From positions 124,001-188,000 of the forward strand of contig CAVOQC010000002.1 of NCBI GenBank assembly GCA_963698265.1: a DNA stretch of 64,000 bases, written 5' to 3'. The first letter of the stretch is position 1. Every line of letters begins with the position of its first letter. Under the pieces are notes generated by a model that saw only the letters and a program-made list of their open reading frames with translations, was not told the origin of the DNA and did not search any database. The DNA is from FEB-7 sp963698265 (GTDB lineage Bacteria; Pseudomonadota; Gammaproteobacteria; Burkholderiales; Usitatibacteraceae). Shown here one piece after another: positions 53,075-63,740 of the stretch. The position numbers were made by a program, and so were the translations under genes.

Positions 53075-53136
53075 TTCGGCAGGCAGCGAAGGCGGCAGGC
53101 TGGTGCAACGGCAGTCACAACACAAGGAGACGACAG

Positions 53137-54285
53137 ATGATCGAGTTGCTGGAAACCCAATCGCCGGACGCGGTGATCAAGGTAGTGGGCATCGGTGGCT
53201 GCGGCGGCAACGCCGTGGACCACATGATCAACAACGGGGTGCAGGGCGTGGAGTTCATCACCCTCAACACCGACGCGCAGGCCCTCAAGCGGAACCTCGC
53301 GAAGACCACGCTGCAGCTGGGCACGGGCGTGACCAAGGGGCTCGGCGCGGGCGCCAATCCCGAGGTGGGCCGCCTCGCGGCCGAGGAGGACCGGGTCCGG
53401 ATCGAGGAACTCGTGACGGGCGCGGACATGCTCTTCATCACCGCCGGCATGGGCGGGGGCACGGGTACGGGGGCCGCACCCGTGGTCGCCTCCATCGCGC
53501 GCGAGATGGGCATCCTCACGGTGGCGGTGGTCACCAAGCCCTTCGATTTCGAAGGCAAGCGCCAGAAGGTGGCGGCTCTCGGCATCGATGCGCTCAAGGA
53601 GCACGTGGATTCGCTCATCATCATCCCCAACGAGCGGCTCATGCAGGTGCTGGGCGAGGACGTCACCTACGAGGATGCGTTCCGGGCCTCCAATGACGTG
53701 CTGAACGGCGCGGTCGCGGGCATCGCCGAGGTGATCAACTGCCCCGGCCTCGTGAACGTGGACTTCGCCGACGTGCGCACCGTCATGAGCGAGAACGGCG
53801 TGGCGATGATGGGTTCGGCCATGGCCTCGGGCCCCGAGCGCGCGCAGATGGCCGCCGAGCAGGCGGTGCATTCGCCGCTGCTCGAGGACATCCACCTCGC
53901 CGGCGCCCGCGGCGTCCTCGTGAACATCACGGCCTCGAAGAGCATCCGGCTGAAGGAGGTGCACGAGGTGATGAACACGATCCGCTCGTTCACCGCCGAG
54001 GACGCGACCATCATCTACGGCAGCGTGATCGAGGACTCGATCGGGGATGCGCTGCGCGTCACGATCGTCGCCACCGGTCTCGGAGGGGCCGCCGCCCAGC
54101 GCCAGCCCACGATCTCGATCGTGCAGCGCACCGGCACCCACAACGAGCCGATGGAAGTGAACTACGAGGAACTCGAGCAGCCCGCCGCGTTCCGCCGCCG
54201 CCGCGACCAGACGGTCGATGCGTTGCGCCACTCGGGGATGGAAACGCTCGACATTCCCGCCTTCCTGCGCAAGCAGGCGGACTGA
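53137..54285 (+). CDS. ftsZ: Cell division protein FtsZ
   Basis: FtsZ is the tubulin-like GTPase that forms the division ring. The 382-residue protein has VVGIGGCGGNAVDHMI, the tubulin signature GMGGGTGTGAAPVVA, NTDAQALK and the T7-loop NVDFADVRTVM. A short linker with an Arg-rich stretch (FRRRRDQ) leads to the conserved C-terminal peptide LDIPAFLRKQAD that binds FtsA and other partners. An AAGGAG site precedes the ATG. The 62-base gap after ftsA has no obvious terminator. Confidence 0.97.
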   Translation: MIELLETQSPDAVIKVVGIGGCGGNAVDHMINNGVQGVEFITLNTDAQALKRNLAKTTLQLGTGVTKGLGAGANPEVGRLAAEEDRVRIEELVTGADMLFITAGMGGGTGTGAAPVVASIAREMGILTVAVVTKPFDFEGKRQKVAALGIDALKEHVDSLIIIPNERLMQVLGEDVTYEDAFRASNDVLNGAVAGIAEVINCPGLVNVDFADVRTVMSENGVAMMGSAMASGPERAQMAAEQAVHSPLLEDIHLAGARGVLVNITASKSIRLKEVHEVMNTIRSFTAEDATIIYGSVIEDSIGDALRVTIVATGLGGAAAQRQPTISIVQRTGTHNEPMEVNYEELEQPAAFRRRRDQTVDALRHSGMETLDIPAFLRKQAD

Positions 54286-54395
54286 CGGGCCGGCGCGGTA
54301 CTCCTCCCGCGCCGGACCGTCATCGCCGCGAAGGCGGGATGCCGTTGCGACAGCGACCGACGCCGTCTCCCGTCGGTCGTGCCCGCCTTCCCCTC

Positions 54396-54421
54396 GGGCC
54401 CGCGCAAGCGGGCCCTTTTTT
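54396..54421 (+). terminator. Rho-independent terminator of the dcw cluster
   Basis: GGGCCCGC (54396-54403) and GCGGGCCC (54408-54415) pair perfectly around a GCAA loop and are followed by six T. Two further GC-rich stem-loops lie between it and the ftsZ stop: 54290-54315 with CCGGCGCGG/CCGCGCCGG, and 54354-54379 with CGACCGACG/CGTCGGTCG. Confidence 0.9.
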
Positions 54422-54449
54422 CATGGCGCGAGCCCGGCGGGGCGAGAGC

Positions 54450-54917
54450 CTACTTTCGCAGCGAACTGAAGACGTAGCCGCGCGCCTTCTGCGGCGCATG
54501 GCATTCGAAGCAGGCCTTGACGGCGTTGGCGCCCACGGCGCGCTCGGTCTTCGAGTCGCCCTTGAATCCCTCGAATCCCCAGCCACCGGTCGCGGCGAAC
54601 TTCTTCGCGTCCCTCGCCATGACGCCGACCACCTTTCGCGACCCCTCGGTGATCGCGCCACCGGCGGCGGGTGCGTCGAGCAGGTCGAACACGATGACGG
54701 CCCCGTCGGGAAATCCGCCTGATCGATAGCCCTTCACCGCTTTGTCGTTGGCATACAGATGGTGGATGCCGCCGAACGTATCGTAGAGCCCGTGGCCCTG
54801 CTGGATGACCATGCTCTTCACGTGGTGCCAGTCGCGGTAGCCTTCCGGGTACGCGACGTCGGCGGCCTGGGCGGGCAGGAATGCCAGGGCGGCTATGACG
54901 GCGAGGGTGCGGTGCAT
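54450..54917 (-). CDS. Cytochrome P460 family c-type haem protein
   Basis: This 155-residue protein has a clean signal peptide (residues 1-19, ending PAQAA) and one haem-binding CFECH at 136-140 near the C-terminus. Cytochrome P460 family features include YPEGYRDWHHVKSM and FGGIHHLYANDKAVKGYRSGGFPDGAVIV. Family members oxidise hydroxylamine or bind NO, and others (cytochrome c'-beta) only bind gases. Whether the Lys crosslink of true P460 is present cannot be told from sequence. The ATG has an AAGGAG site. It is divergent from an HxlR regulator. Confidence 0.9.
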   Translation of the reverse strand: MHRTLAVIAALAFLPAQAADVAYPEGYRDWHHVKSMVIQQGHGLYDTFGGIHHLYANDKAVKGYRSGGFPDGAVIVFDLLDAPAAGGAITEGSRKVVGVMARDAKKFAATGGWGFEGFKGDSKTERAVGANAVKACFECHAPQKARGYVFSSLRK

Positions 54918-55034
54918 TCGGTTTCTCCTTGAAATGTCGGGGTGACCCCGCGCAATCTAGCGAGTGGGCGGCCGGCGAAAAAGCGGGCACCCAGTGGTCC
55001 CCTACCCACATTCCGGTGCATCTTGGCGACAACG

Positions 55035-55364
55035 ATGAAGAAAACAATTTCCGCTCCCCGGCCCGCGAAGACCGTCCACGGCATGGTCGAGGACATCGTC
55101 GGCTGCAAATGGTCGCTGACCGTGATCGACCACGTGCGCTCCGGGGTGCGCCGGCCCGGGGCCATCGAGCATGCGGTGCCGGGACTGTCCCAGAAGGTAT
55201 TGAACGAGCGCCTGCGCAAGCTGGTGCGCTTCGGCATCCTTCACAAGGAGAGCTTCGCGGAAGTTCCCCCGCGCGTGGAGTACTCGCTGACCGGGTTCGG
55301 GGACCGCTTCGCGGAGATTCTCGACGCCATTCGAGCGCTCGAAGCCGACGGCGGAGGAGGATGA
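55035..55364 (+). CDS. HxlR-family winged-helix regulator
   Basis: This 109-residue regulator shows the HxlR pattern: IVGCKWSLTVIDHVRSG, RPGAIEHAVPGLSQKVLNERLRKLVRFGIL (recognition helix) and the wing EVPPRVEYSLTGFGDRFAEIL. Many HxlR proteins sense oxidants or aldehydes through an N-terminal Cys. Here the only Cys (Cys24) replaces the second Gly of the usual GGKW. It is divergent from the P460 gene across 117 bases and may control it; that is inference from position only. Confidence 0.85.
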   Translation: MKKTISAPRPAKTVHGMVEDIVGCKWSLTVIDHVRSGVRRPGAIEHAVPGLSQKVLNERLRKLVRFGILHKESFAEVPPRVEYSLTGFGDRFAEILDAIRALEADGGGG

Positions 55365-55390
55365 AGCGCGGTTCTGCTCTAAGATGATGA

Positions 55391-55396
55391 TAGAAT
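55391..55396 (+). promoter_or_regulatory. Possible -10 box of lpxC
   Basis: TAGAAT (five of six consensus bases) lies 52 bases before the lpxC ATG and would give a leader of about 45 nucleotides. No convincing -35 hexamer is found 16-18 bases upstream. Confidence 0.35.
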
Positions 55397-55448
55397 TGCG
55401 TTTTTCCACCGTCGGGGCGGCGGCCACGAGCCGCGGCCACCCGCGACC

Positions 55449-56363
55449 ATGATCCGCCAACGCACCCTGAAGTCCTCCATCACCGCGACGGGCGTCGGCG
55501 TCCACACCGGCCATAAGGTGAAGCTCGTCCTGCGGCCCGCGGCCGCGGACACCGGCATCGTCTTCTGCCGCTCGGACCTCCCGGGCAACCCGGCCATTCC
55601 CGCCCGCGCGCACAACGTCGTCGACACCCGCATGGCCACCGTGCTCGAGCAGGATGGCGCCCGCGTCTCGACGGTGGAACACCTCATGAGCGCGTTCTTC
55701 GGGCTGGGGATCGACAACGCCTACGTGGACGTGTCCGCCGAGGAAGTGCCGATCATGGACGGCAGCGCGGCCACTTTCGTGTTCCTGCTCCAGCAGGCGG
55801 GCGTGGAGGAGCAGGCCGCGCCCAAGAAGTACCTGCGCGTCCTGAAGTGCCTAGCGATCGAGCAGGGCGACAAGCGCGTCTCCCTGTCCCCGTTCCCGGG
55901 TTTCAAGGTGGGCTTCTCGATCGAGTTCCACCACCCCGTGTTCGACCAGTCGGAGACGACCGTCGACATCGACTTCGCGGAGGTTTCATTCGTGAAGGAC
56001 ATCGCGCGGGCGCGCACCTTCGGGTTCACCCAGGACGTGGAGGCCATGCGCTCCGCGGGGCTGGGCCTCGGCGGGTCGCTCGACAACGCGATCGTGGTCG
56101 ACGACTTCCGGGTGCTCAACAGCGAGGGCCTGCGCTTCGACGACGAGTTCGTGAAGCACAAGGCGCTCGACGCCGTGGGCGACCTCTACCTGCTGGGCCG
56201 CCCGCTGATCGGCGCCTTCCTGGGCCACAAGTCGGGCCACGCGCTGAACAACCTGCTCGTTCGCGCGCTCCTCGACGACGCCTCCGCCTGGGAGGAAGTC
56301 ACCTTCTCGGAGCCCGCGCAGCTGCCGGCCGCCTTCGCGAACATGCAGTTGTCGCCGGCCTGA
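55449..56363 (+). CDS. lpxC: UDP-3-O-acyl-N-acetylglucosamine deacetylase LpxC
   Basis: LpxC catalyses the committed, zinc-dependent step of lipid A synthesis. The 304-residue protein has the zinc ligands His78 (STVEHLMSA), His237 and Asp241 (HKALDAVGD). The catalytic Glu is next to His78, and His265 is in GHKSGHALNN. Length and motif spacing match E. coli (305). The position shortly after ftsZ is typical. The C-terminus lacks an obvious FtsH degradation tail like that of E. coli, and control may differ. Confidence 0.96.
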   Translation: MIRQRTLKSSITATGVGVHTGHKVKLVLRPAAADTGIVFCRSDLPGNPAIPARAHNVVDTRMATVLEQDGARVSTVEHLMSAFFGLGIDNAYVDVSAEEVPIMDGSAATFVFLLQQAGVEEQAAPKKYLRVLKCLAIEQGDKRVSLSPFPGFKVGFSIEFHHPVFDQSETTVDIDFAEVSFVKDIARARTFGFTQDVEAMRSAGLGLGGSLDNAIVVDDFRVLNSEGLRFDDEFVKHKALDAVGDLYLLGRPLIGAFLGHKSGHALNNLLVRALLDDASAWEEVTFSEPAQLPAAFANMQLSPA

Positions 56364-56414
56364 GCATGGGCGCGCCCGCCGCCGCGGTGGCCGCGGAAAG
56401 CGCCCGCGCCTGAC

Positions 56415-56600
56415 ATGATCGTCCTCCGGGGATTCGCCCTTCTCGCCCTCCTGTTCCTGCTCGCGCTGGTCGGGGCCTACCTCGCGACCCGGGACCGGAA
56501 GTACCTGCGCATCGCCGGCAAGACCCTGCAGGTGCTGACCCTCGTGGCGGTCGCCTTCGCCCTTTTCTACCTCTTCGAGCGGGTGCTGCTCTTCCTCTGA
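56415..56600 (+). CDS. Small two-helix membrane protein, function unknown
   Basis: This 61-residue protein has two predicted membrane helices (about 4-24 and 39-60) joined by a basic loop, ATRDRKYLRIAGK, so both ends should face the periplasm. I recognise no named family. Support for a real gene comes from its high hydrophobicity with a well-placed basic loop and its place just after lpxC. Its 3' end overlaps the convergent DUF721 gene by 34 bases. Confidence 0.6.
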   Translation: MIVLRGFALLALLFLLALVGAYLATRDRKYLRIAGKTLQVLTLVAVAFALFYLFERVLLFL

Positions 56601-57046
56601 GACTGGACGATCCGGTCCAGCGCTTCCTTCAGGGGCGAGTCGGAAAGCCCCTGGGCCAGCGCGGCCAGGCGCTCCACGGGGAGGTCCGCCCGGGCGCGGA
56701 CCTTGCGCGGGGCCGCGGGCGCCGCAACTTGAACTTCCACCCGCAATCCGGTAAGCTCTTGATCCCGCTTGTTTTTCAAGGCGTTTTTACCCGGCCCGGC
56801 GATGTCGTTCAGCCCGGCCAGCAGTCTCGGCGCCAAGGCCCGCAGGGCCGCGGCGACCGGCGCGTTGTCTGCGCGAACCACAACAGTCGTTCCATCAACG
56901 GCGCACACCCGGCTCGTGGAAGCGAGTTCCCCGGGTACGACGGACCGAAAGCGCAACTGCAGGCGCCCCACCTGTTCCAGCCGGTCGCGGACCGGGGCCA
57001 GGTCGGGAATCTCGCGGAGCAGACGGGCGATCGGTTCAGTGGCCAT
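56567..57046 (-). CDS. DUF721 (DciA-like) protein
   Basis: This 159-residue protein has an N-terminal DUF721 domain (about 10-100): LREIPDLAPVRDRLEQVGRLQLRFRSVVP, then VVVRADNAPVAAALRALAPRLL, which resembles the KH-like fold of DciA, the ancestral loader of the DnaB helicase. The C-terminal tail is basic and Ser-rich (QRKSSTRSKR). A DciA role is plausible, since many betaproteobacteria lack DnaC, but the N-terminal part is divergent. It is antisense to its neighbours, with the start 22 bases from the divergent M23 gene. Confidence 0.75.
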   Translation of the reverse strand: MATEPIARLLREIPDLAPVRDRLEQVGRLQLRFRSVVPGELASTSRVCAVDGTTVVVRADNAPVAAALRALAPRLLAGLNDIAGPGKNALKNKRDQELTGLRVEVQVAAPAAPRKVRARADLPVERLAALAQGLSDSPLKEALDRIVQSQRKSSTRSKR

Positions 57047-57068
57047 CGTGGATGACTAGGAGCAACGG

Positions 57069-58019
57069 ATGAACATCATTCTGGTTTCGGACAGCCTCGC
57101 CAGAACCCGCAACATGACGCTGTCCCAGACCCAGGTGGTCCTGGTGGCGCTCGGGATCCTCATGTCGGGCTTCTTCCTCGCGATGGCGACCTACATCGTC
57201 ACGATGAAGTTCTCCACGGACTTGCGCAACCCCTACCTGCGTTCGCTCCTCACGGCGCTGCACGAGGAGGACCTCAAGCGCAACGAGTCGGAGATGAAGG
57301 AGAGCCTGAACGCCCTGGCGGTGAAGGTGGGCGAGCTCCAGGCGCGGATCCTGCGGCTGGACGCCTTCGGCGAGCGCCTTGCCAAGGCCGCCGGCATCAA
57401 GCCCACGGAATTCCGCTTCGACGAGAAGCCCGGCCAGGGTGGTGCGGCCCCCACGGCCTTCTCGCGCGACCTGACGCTCCCGGAATTCAAGCAGAAGCTC
57501 GAGGAGATTTCGCGCATCCTGGACGACCGCTCCGACAAGATGGGCGTGATCGATTCCGTGTTCATGGACGACCGCCTCGCCCGCAAGACGATCCCCACGA
57601 CGCTTCCGGTCCTCGGGGGGTACTACTCCTCGAACTACGGCTACCGGATCGACCCGATCTCGGGCAAGTCGAGCTTCCACACCGGCGTGGACGTCATCGC
57701 AACGCAGGGCACGTCGGTCATGGCGGCAGCCGGCGGCGTCGTCTCGGCGGTGGAGTTCCATGCCGAGTACGGAAACATCGTCGACATCGACCACGACAAT
57801 GGCCTCACCTCGCGCTACGCGCACCTGCTGAAGAGCACCGTCAAGGTGGGCGACGTGGTGATGAAGGGCCAGCTGATCGCGCAGGTGGGCAATACCGGCC
57901 GCACGACCGGGCCGCACCTGCACTTCGAGGTGCGGGAAAAGGGCGTGCCGCTCAACCCCAACAAGTTCTTCGCCCTCGACAAGAAGGATGGAACGCTTCC
58001 GATGGCCCTGCGCAAGTAG
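57069..58019 (+). CDS. M23 family metallopeptidase (EnvC/NlpD-type or DD-endopeptidase)
   Basis: This 316-residue protein has one N-terminal membrane helix (22-45), a helical coiled-coil-like region (about 60-165) and a LytM domain with all zinc and catalytic residues: HTGVD (His204, Asp208), His252 and HLH (283-285). It should therefore be an active peptidoglycan peptidase anchored in the inner membrane, unlike degenerate EnvC-type activators. An M23 gene upstream of secA is common in betaproteobacteria. Confidence 0.9.
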   Translation: MNIILVSDSLARTRNMTLSQTQVVLVALGILMSGFFLAMATYIVTMKFSTDLRNPYLRSLLTALHEEDLKRNESEMKESLNALAVKVGELQARILRLDAFGERLAKAAGIKPTEFRFDEKPGQGGAAPTAFSRDLTLPEFKQKLEEISRILDDRSDKMGVIDSVFMDDRLARKTIPTTLPVLGGYYSSNYGYRIDPISGKSSFHTGVDVIATQGTSVMAAAGGVVSAVEFHAEYGNIVDIDHDNGLTSRYAHLLKSTVKVGDVVMKGQLIAQVGNTGRTTGPHLHFEVREKGVPLNPNKFFALDKKDGTLPMALRK

Positions 58020-58073
58020 CCTCGCCCCGCCATCCGGGGGGTTGGAAACCGGCAGCCCGACCCCATTTCACCT

Positions 58074-58109
58074 TATAATTTCGCCTCTGTCCGGCCCCGT
58101 TGGGGCCGG
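58074..58109 (+). promoter_or_regulatory. -10 box and 5'-leader hairpin of secA
   Basis: TATAAT (58074-58079) is a perfect -10 without a clear -35, placing the transcript start near 58086. Directly after it, CCGGCCCC (58091-58098) and GGGGCCGG (58102-58109) pair around a GTT loop. The stem would lie at the very 5' end of the message, 35 bases before the secA GTG. Confidence 0.6.
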
Positions 58110-58144
58110 TTTCGCATCCGATCCCCGCTCCCATCCCCGCCCCC

Positions 58145-60889
<2,745 letters not shown>

Positions 60890-60950
60890 CGCGGCGGTCG
60901 GTTGGTGCCCCGCGCGGGGCGCCCCCCAAGCTTTCCGGCTCCTTTCGCGA

Positions 60951-60956
60951 GATAAT
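60951..60956 (+). promoter_or_regulatory. Possible -10 box of argJ with near-zero leader
   Basis: GATAAT (five of six consensus bases) ends nine bases before the argJ ATG, so a start point near 60963 would leave a leader of only about three bases. A perfect palindrome GCCCCGCGCGGGGC at 60907-60920 lies between the secA stop and this box, without a T-run. Confidence 0.4.
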
Positions 60957-60965
60957 TCCCGTTCC

Positions 60966-62195
60966 ATGGCCGTGAATCTCGCCCCGCCGCGCGCGGACTC
61001 GCTCCTCTCCATCTCCGGCGTGAGGCTGGGCGTGGCCGAAGCCGGCATCCGCAAGCAGGGCCGCCGCGACCTCCTCGTCGTCGACATAGCGCACGGAAGC
61101 CGCGTGGCGGGCGTGTTCACGCGCAACCGCTACTGCGCCGCACCCGTGACGGTGTGCCGCGAGCACTTGGCCGACAAGCTGCCGGTTCGCGCGCTCGTCG
61201 TGAATACCGGGGTCGCCAACGCGGGCACCGGGGAGGCCGGCCTCGCGAATGCCCGCGCCTCCTGCGCGGCGGTGGCCGGGGCGCTCGGCGCGGAGGCGCG
61301 CTCGGTGCTGCCGTTCTCCACCGGCGTGATCATGGAGCACCTGCCGGTCGATCGCCTGGTGGCGGCCGTTCCCGCGGCGGTGGCCGATCTCCGCGCCGAC
61401 GGCTGGGCGGACGCCGCCAGCGCGATCATGACCACGGACACGGTGCCCAAGGCGGTTTCCCGCCAGGTCGTGATCGACGAGCGCACCGTCACCGTCACCG
61501 GCATCGCCAAGGGCGCGGGCATGATCCAGCCCGACATGGCGACGATGCTCGGATTCATCGCCACGGATGCCGCGGTCGCGGAGGCCACGCTACGCGACAT
61601 GGTGCGCTTCGTCGCGGACCGCTCCTTCAACGTGGTGACGGTCGACGGGGACACGTCGACCAATGATTCCCTCGTCCTCGTCGCCACCTGCACCGCCGGC
61701 AACCCCGAGATCGTGGGGGAAGGAACCGCGGAGTTCACGCGCCTCGCGGAATGCGTGCTGGAAGTAGCCCAGATCCTGTCGCAGGCCATCGTGCGGGACG
61801 GCGAGGGAGCCACCAAGTTCATGACGATCCTGGTCGAGGGGGGGAAGTCGCGCGAGGAATGCGTGCGCGTCGGCAAGGCGATCGCCCACTCGCCGCTGGT
61901 GAAGACGGCCTTCTTCGCCTCCGACCCCAACCTGGGGCGCATCCTGTGCGCGGTCGGCAACGCGAACATCGCCGACCTCGATCCCGCGAAGGTCACGCTG
62001 CACCTGGGCGACGTCCTCGTCGCCGAGAAGGGCGGGCGCGCGCCCGGCTACACGGAGGAGCAGGGCAAGGCCGTGATGGCGCCCGCGGAGATCGCGGTGC
62101 GCGTGGGCCTGGGCCGCGGCATCGAGAACGCGACCGTGTGGACGTGCGATTTCTCGTACGACTACGTGAAGATCAACGCGGACTACCGCAGCTAG
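60966..62195 (+). CDS. argJ: Bifunctional ornithine acetyltransferase/N-acetylglutamate synthase ArgJ
   Basis: ArgJ recycles the acetyl group in arginine synthesis and may also start the pathway. The 409-residue proenzyme has the self-cleavage site KGAGMIQPDMATMLGF; the cut is expected between Ala192 and Thr193, making Thr193 the nucleophile. Also present are NTGVANAGTG, the oxyanion-hole region PFSTGVIMEHLP, AIMTTDTVPKA, and SFNVVTVDGDTSTNDS. The C-terminus is the conserved INADYRS. The gene regularly follows secA in betaproteobacteria. Confidence 0.96.
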   Translation: MAVNLAPPRADSLLSISGVRLGVAEAGIRKQGRRDLLVVDIAHGSRVAGVFTRNRYCAAPVTVCREHLADKLPVRALVVNTGVANAGTGEAGLANARASCAAVAGALGAEARSVLPFSTGVIMEHLPVDRLVAAVPAAVADLRADGWADAASAIMTTDTVPKAVSRQVVIDERTVTVTGIAKGAGMIQPDMATMLGFIATDAAVAEATLRDMVRFVADRSFNVVTVDGDTSTNDSLVLVATCTAGNPEIVGEGTAEFTRLAECVLEVAQILSQAIVRDGEGATKFMTILVEGGKSREECVRVGKAIAHSPLVKTAFFASDPNLGRILCAVGNANIADLDPAKVTLHLGDVLVAEKGGRAPGYTEEQGKAVMAPAEIAVRVGLGRGIENATVWTCDFSYDYVKINADYRS

Positions 62196-62208
62196 CGGCG
62201 CGCGAACG

Positions 62209-62868
62209 ATGGCCGGCACCGTGACCCCGCAGCTCGAGGCCTACTACGCGAAACGCGCGCGGGAGTACGAGCGGATCTACGACAAGGTCGAGCGGCAGGA
62301 GGAACTCGCGTGGCTGCGCGAGCGCCTGCCGCGGCTCTTCGCCGGGCGGCGCGTCCTGGAGATCGCCTGCGGCACCGGGTACTGGACGCAGGTCATCGCG
62401 CGCAGGGCCCTGCACGTAACCGCATGCGACATCAACGAGCCGGTGCTCGAGATCGCGCGCGAGAAACCGATCCGCCGGGGTCGCGTGCGCTTCGTCAAGG
62501 CCGATGCCTTCGCCCCCGCCGGCCTGTGCGCGGAATGCGACGCCGCCTTCGCGGGCTTCTGGTGGTCGCACGTGCGCAAGTCCGATCTCGCCCGCTGGCT
62601 CTCTGCCATGGCCAGGGCGCTCCCGCGGGGGGCGCTGGTGGCGATGCTCGACAACCGCTACGTGGAGGCGAGCTCCACGCCTGTCTCGCGGCGCGACGCG
62701 GAGGGCAACACCTACCAGGTGCGTCCGCTGCTCTCCGGCGAGACGCACGAGGTCCTCAAGAACTTCCCCACGCCCTCCGAGCTCGCCGACGCCGTGCGCC
62801 CCGTCGCCGCCGAGGCGCACCTGGAGGAAACGCGCTACTACTGGCTGCTCGTCTTCCGGACCCGATGA
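62209..62868 (+). CDS. Class I SAM-dependent methyltransferase
   Basis: This 219-residue protein starts with a conserved YYAKRAREYERIY segment. SAM motif I is RVLEIACGTGYWTQVIA (48-64), the acidic end of strand 2 is ACDINEPVLEIA, and motif IV is AFAGFWWSHVRKSDLARWL. The C-terminal ETRYYWLLVFRT is typical of small-molecule methyltransferases of the UbiE/Methyltransf_11 type. The substrate is unknown. It starts 13 bases after argJ and overlaps the DUF815 gene by four bases. Confidence 0.85.
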   Translation: MAGTVTPQLEAYYAKRAREYERIYDKVERQEELAWLRERLPRLFAGRRVLEIACGTGYWTQVIARRALHVTACDINEPVLEIAREKPIRRGRVRFVKADAFAPAGLCAECDAAFAGFWWSHVRKSDLARWLSAMARALPRGALVAMLDNRYVEASSTPVSRRDAEGNTYQVRPLLSGETHEVLKNFPTPSELADAVRPVAAEAHLEETRYYWLLVFRTR

Positions 62869-63740
62869 AAGATCCCCTCGACCGATTCCTCGGCCGCGTC
62901 GACCTGTTGCTCGACCGTCTCGAGAAGATCCTCCCCGCCGGTGCGCAGCCCGTCGACTGGTCCGCGGCGACCGCGTTCCGATGGCGCAAGAGAGGCGACC
63001 GCGGCTTCCTCGAGCCCGTGCGGCACCCGCACACGATCGCCTTCGCAGATCTCAAGGACATCGACGGGCAGAAGCGGCGCGTGCGCGAGAACACGGCGCA
63101 GTTCGTCGCCGGCAAGCCGGCCAACAACGTGCTCCTCACCGGGGCGCGCGGCACGGGAAAGAGCTCGCTCGTGAAGGCCGCGCTCAACGAGTTCGCGAAG
63201 AAGGGCCTGCGCCTGATCGAGGTGGACAAGTCCCACCTCGTCGACCTGCCGGACATCGTGGACCTCGTGGCGGAGCGGCGTGAGCGCTTCATCGTGTTCT
63301 GCGACGACCTGTCCTTCGAGGCGTCCGACCCGGGCTACAAGTCACTCAAGGTGGCGCTCGACGGGACGATCGCCGGGTCGGCGGAAAACCTCCTCATCTA
63401 CGCCACCTCGAACCGCCGCCACCTGATGCCGGAGTTCATGGGCGAGAACCTCGAGGCAAAGCACCGCGGCGGCGAGATCCATCCGGGGGAGACCACCGAG
63501 GAGAAGATCTCGCTTTCCGAGCGCTTCGGGCTGTGGCTCTCGTTCTACCCGTTCGACCAGGACGAATACCTCGACATCGCGGAGCACTGGGTCGGCGTGC
63601 TCGGGGGCAAGGCGGACGCGGCCCTGAAGCCCGCGGCCCTCGTGTGGGCCCTCGAGCGCGGCTCCCGCAGCGGGCGCGTCGCGTGGCAGTTCGCGAAGGA
63701 CTACGTGGGACGCGGCGCGGGCGCCCGGGGACGCAAGTGA
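62865..63740 (+). CDS. DUF815 AAA+-like ATPase
   Basis: This 291-residue ATPase has Walker A GARGTGKSS (93-101), Walker B FIVFCDDL (142-149) and sensor-1 ATSNRRHLMPEF. These fall in DUF815, a family near DnaC/IstB-type AAA+ proteins. The N-terminal segment (PVRHPHTIAFADLKDIDGQK) is conserved in the family. The role is unknown. Its position between argJ and mutT fits many betaproteobacterial genomes. It is coupled on both sides by ATGA and GTGA overlaps. Confidence 0.9.
   Translation: MKDPLDRFLGRVDLLLDRLEKILPAGAQPVDWSAATAFRWRKRGDRGFLEPVRHPHTIAFADLKDIDGQKRRVRENTAQFVAGKPANNVLLTGARGTGKSSLVKAALNEFAKKGLRLIEVDKSHLVDLPDIVDLVAERRERFIVFCDDLSFEASDPGYKSLKVALDGTIAGSAENLLIYATSNRRHLMPEFMGENLEAKHRGGEIHPGETTEEKISLSERFGLWLSFYPFDQDEYLDIAEHWVGVLGGKADAALKPAALVWALERGSRSGRVAWQFAKDYVGRGAGARGRK

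Noticed and set aside
57988..58144. secM-like arrest peptide upstream of secA
   Set aside because: The gap contains no short frame with a signal peptide or an arrest-type C-terminus; it holds only a -10 box and a hairpin.
60907..60920. Terminator after secA
   Set aside because: GCCCCGCGCGGGGC is a perfect palindrome but has no loop beyond its centre and no T-tract.
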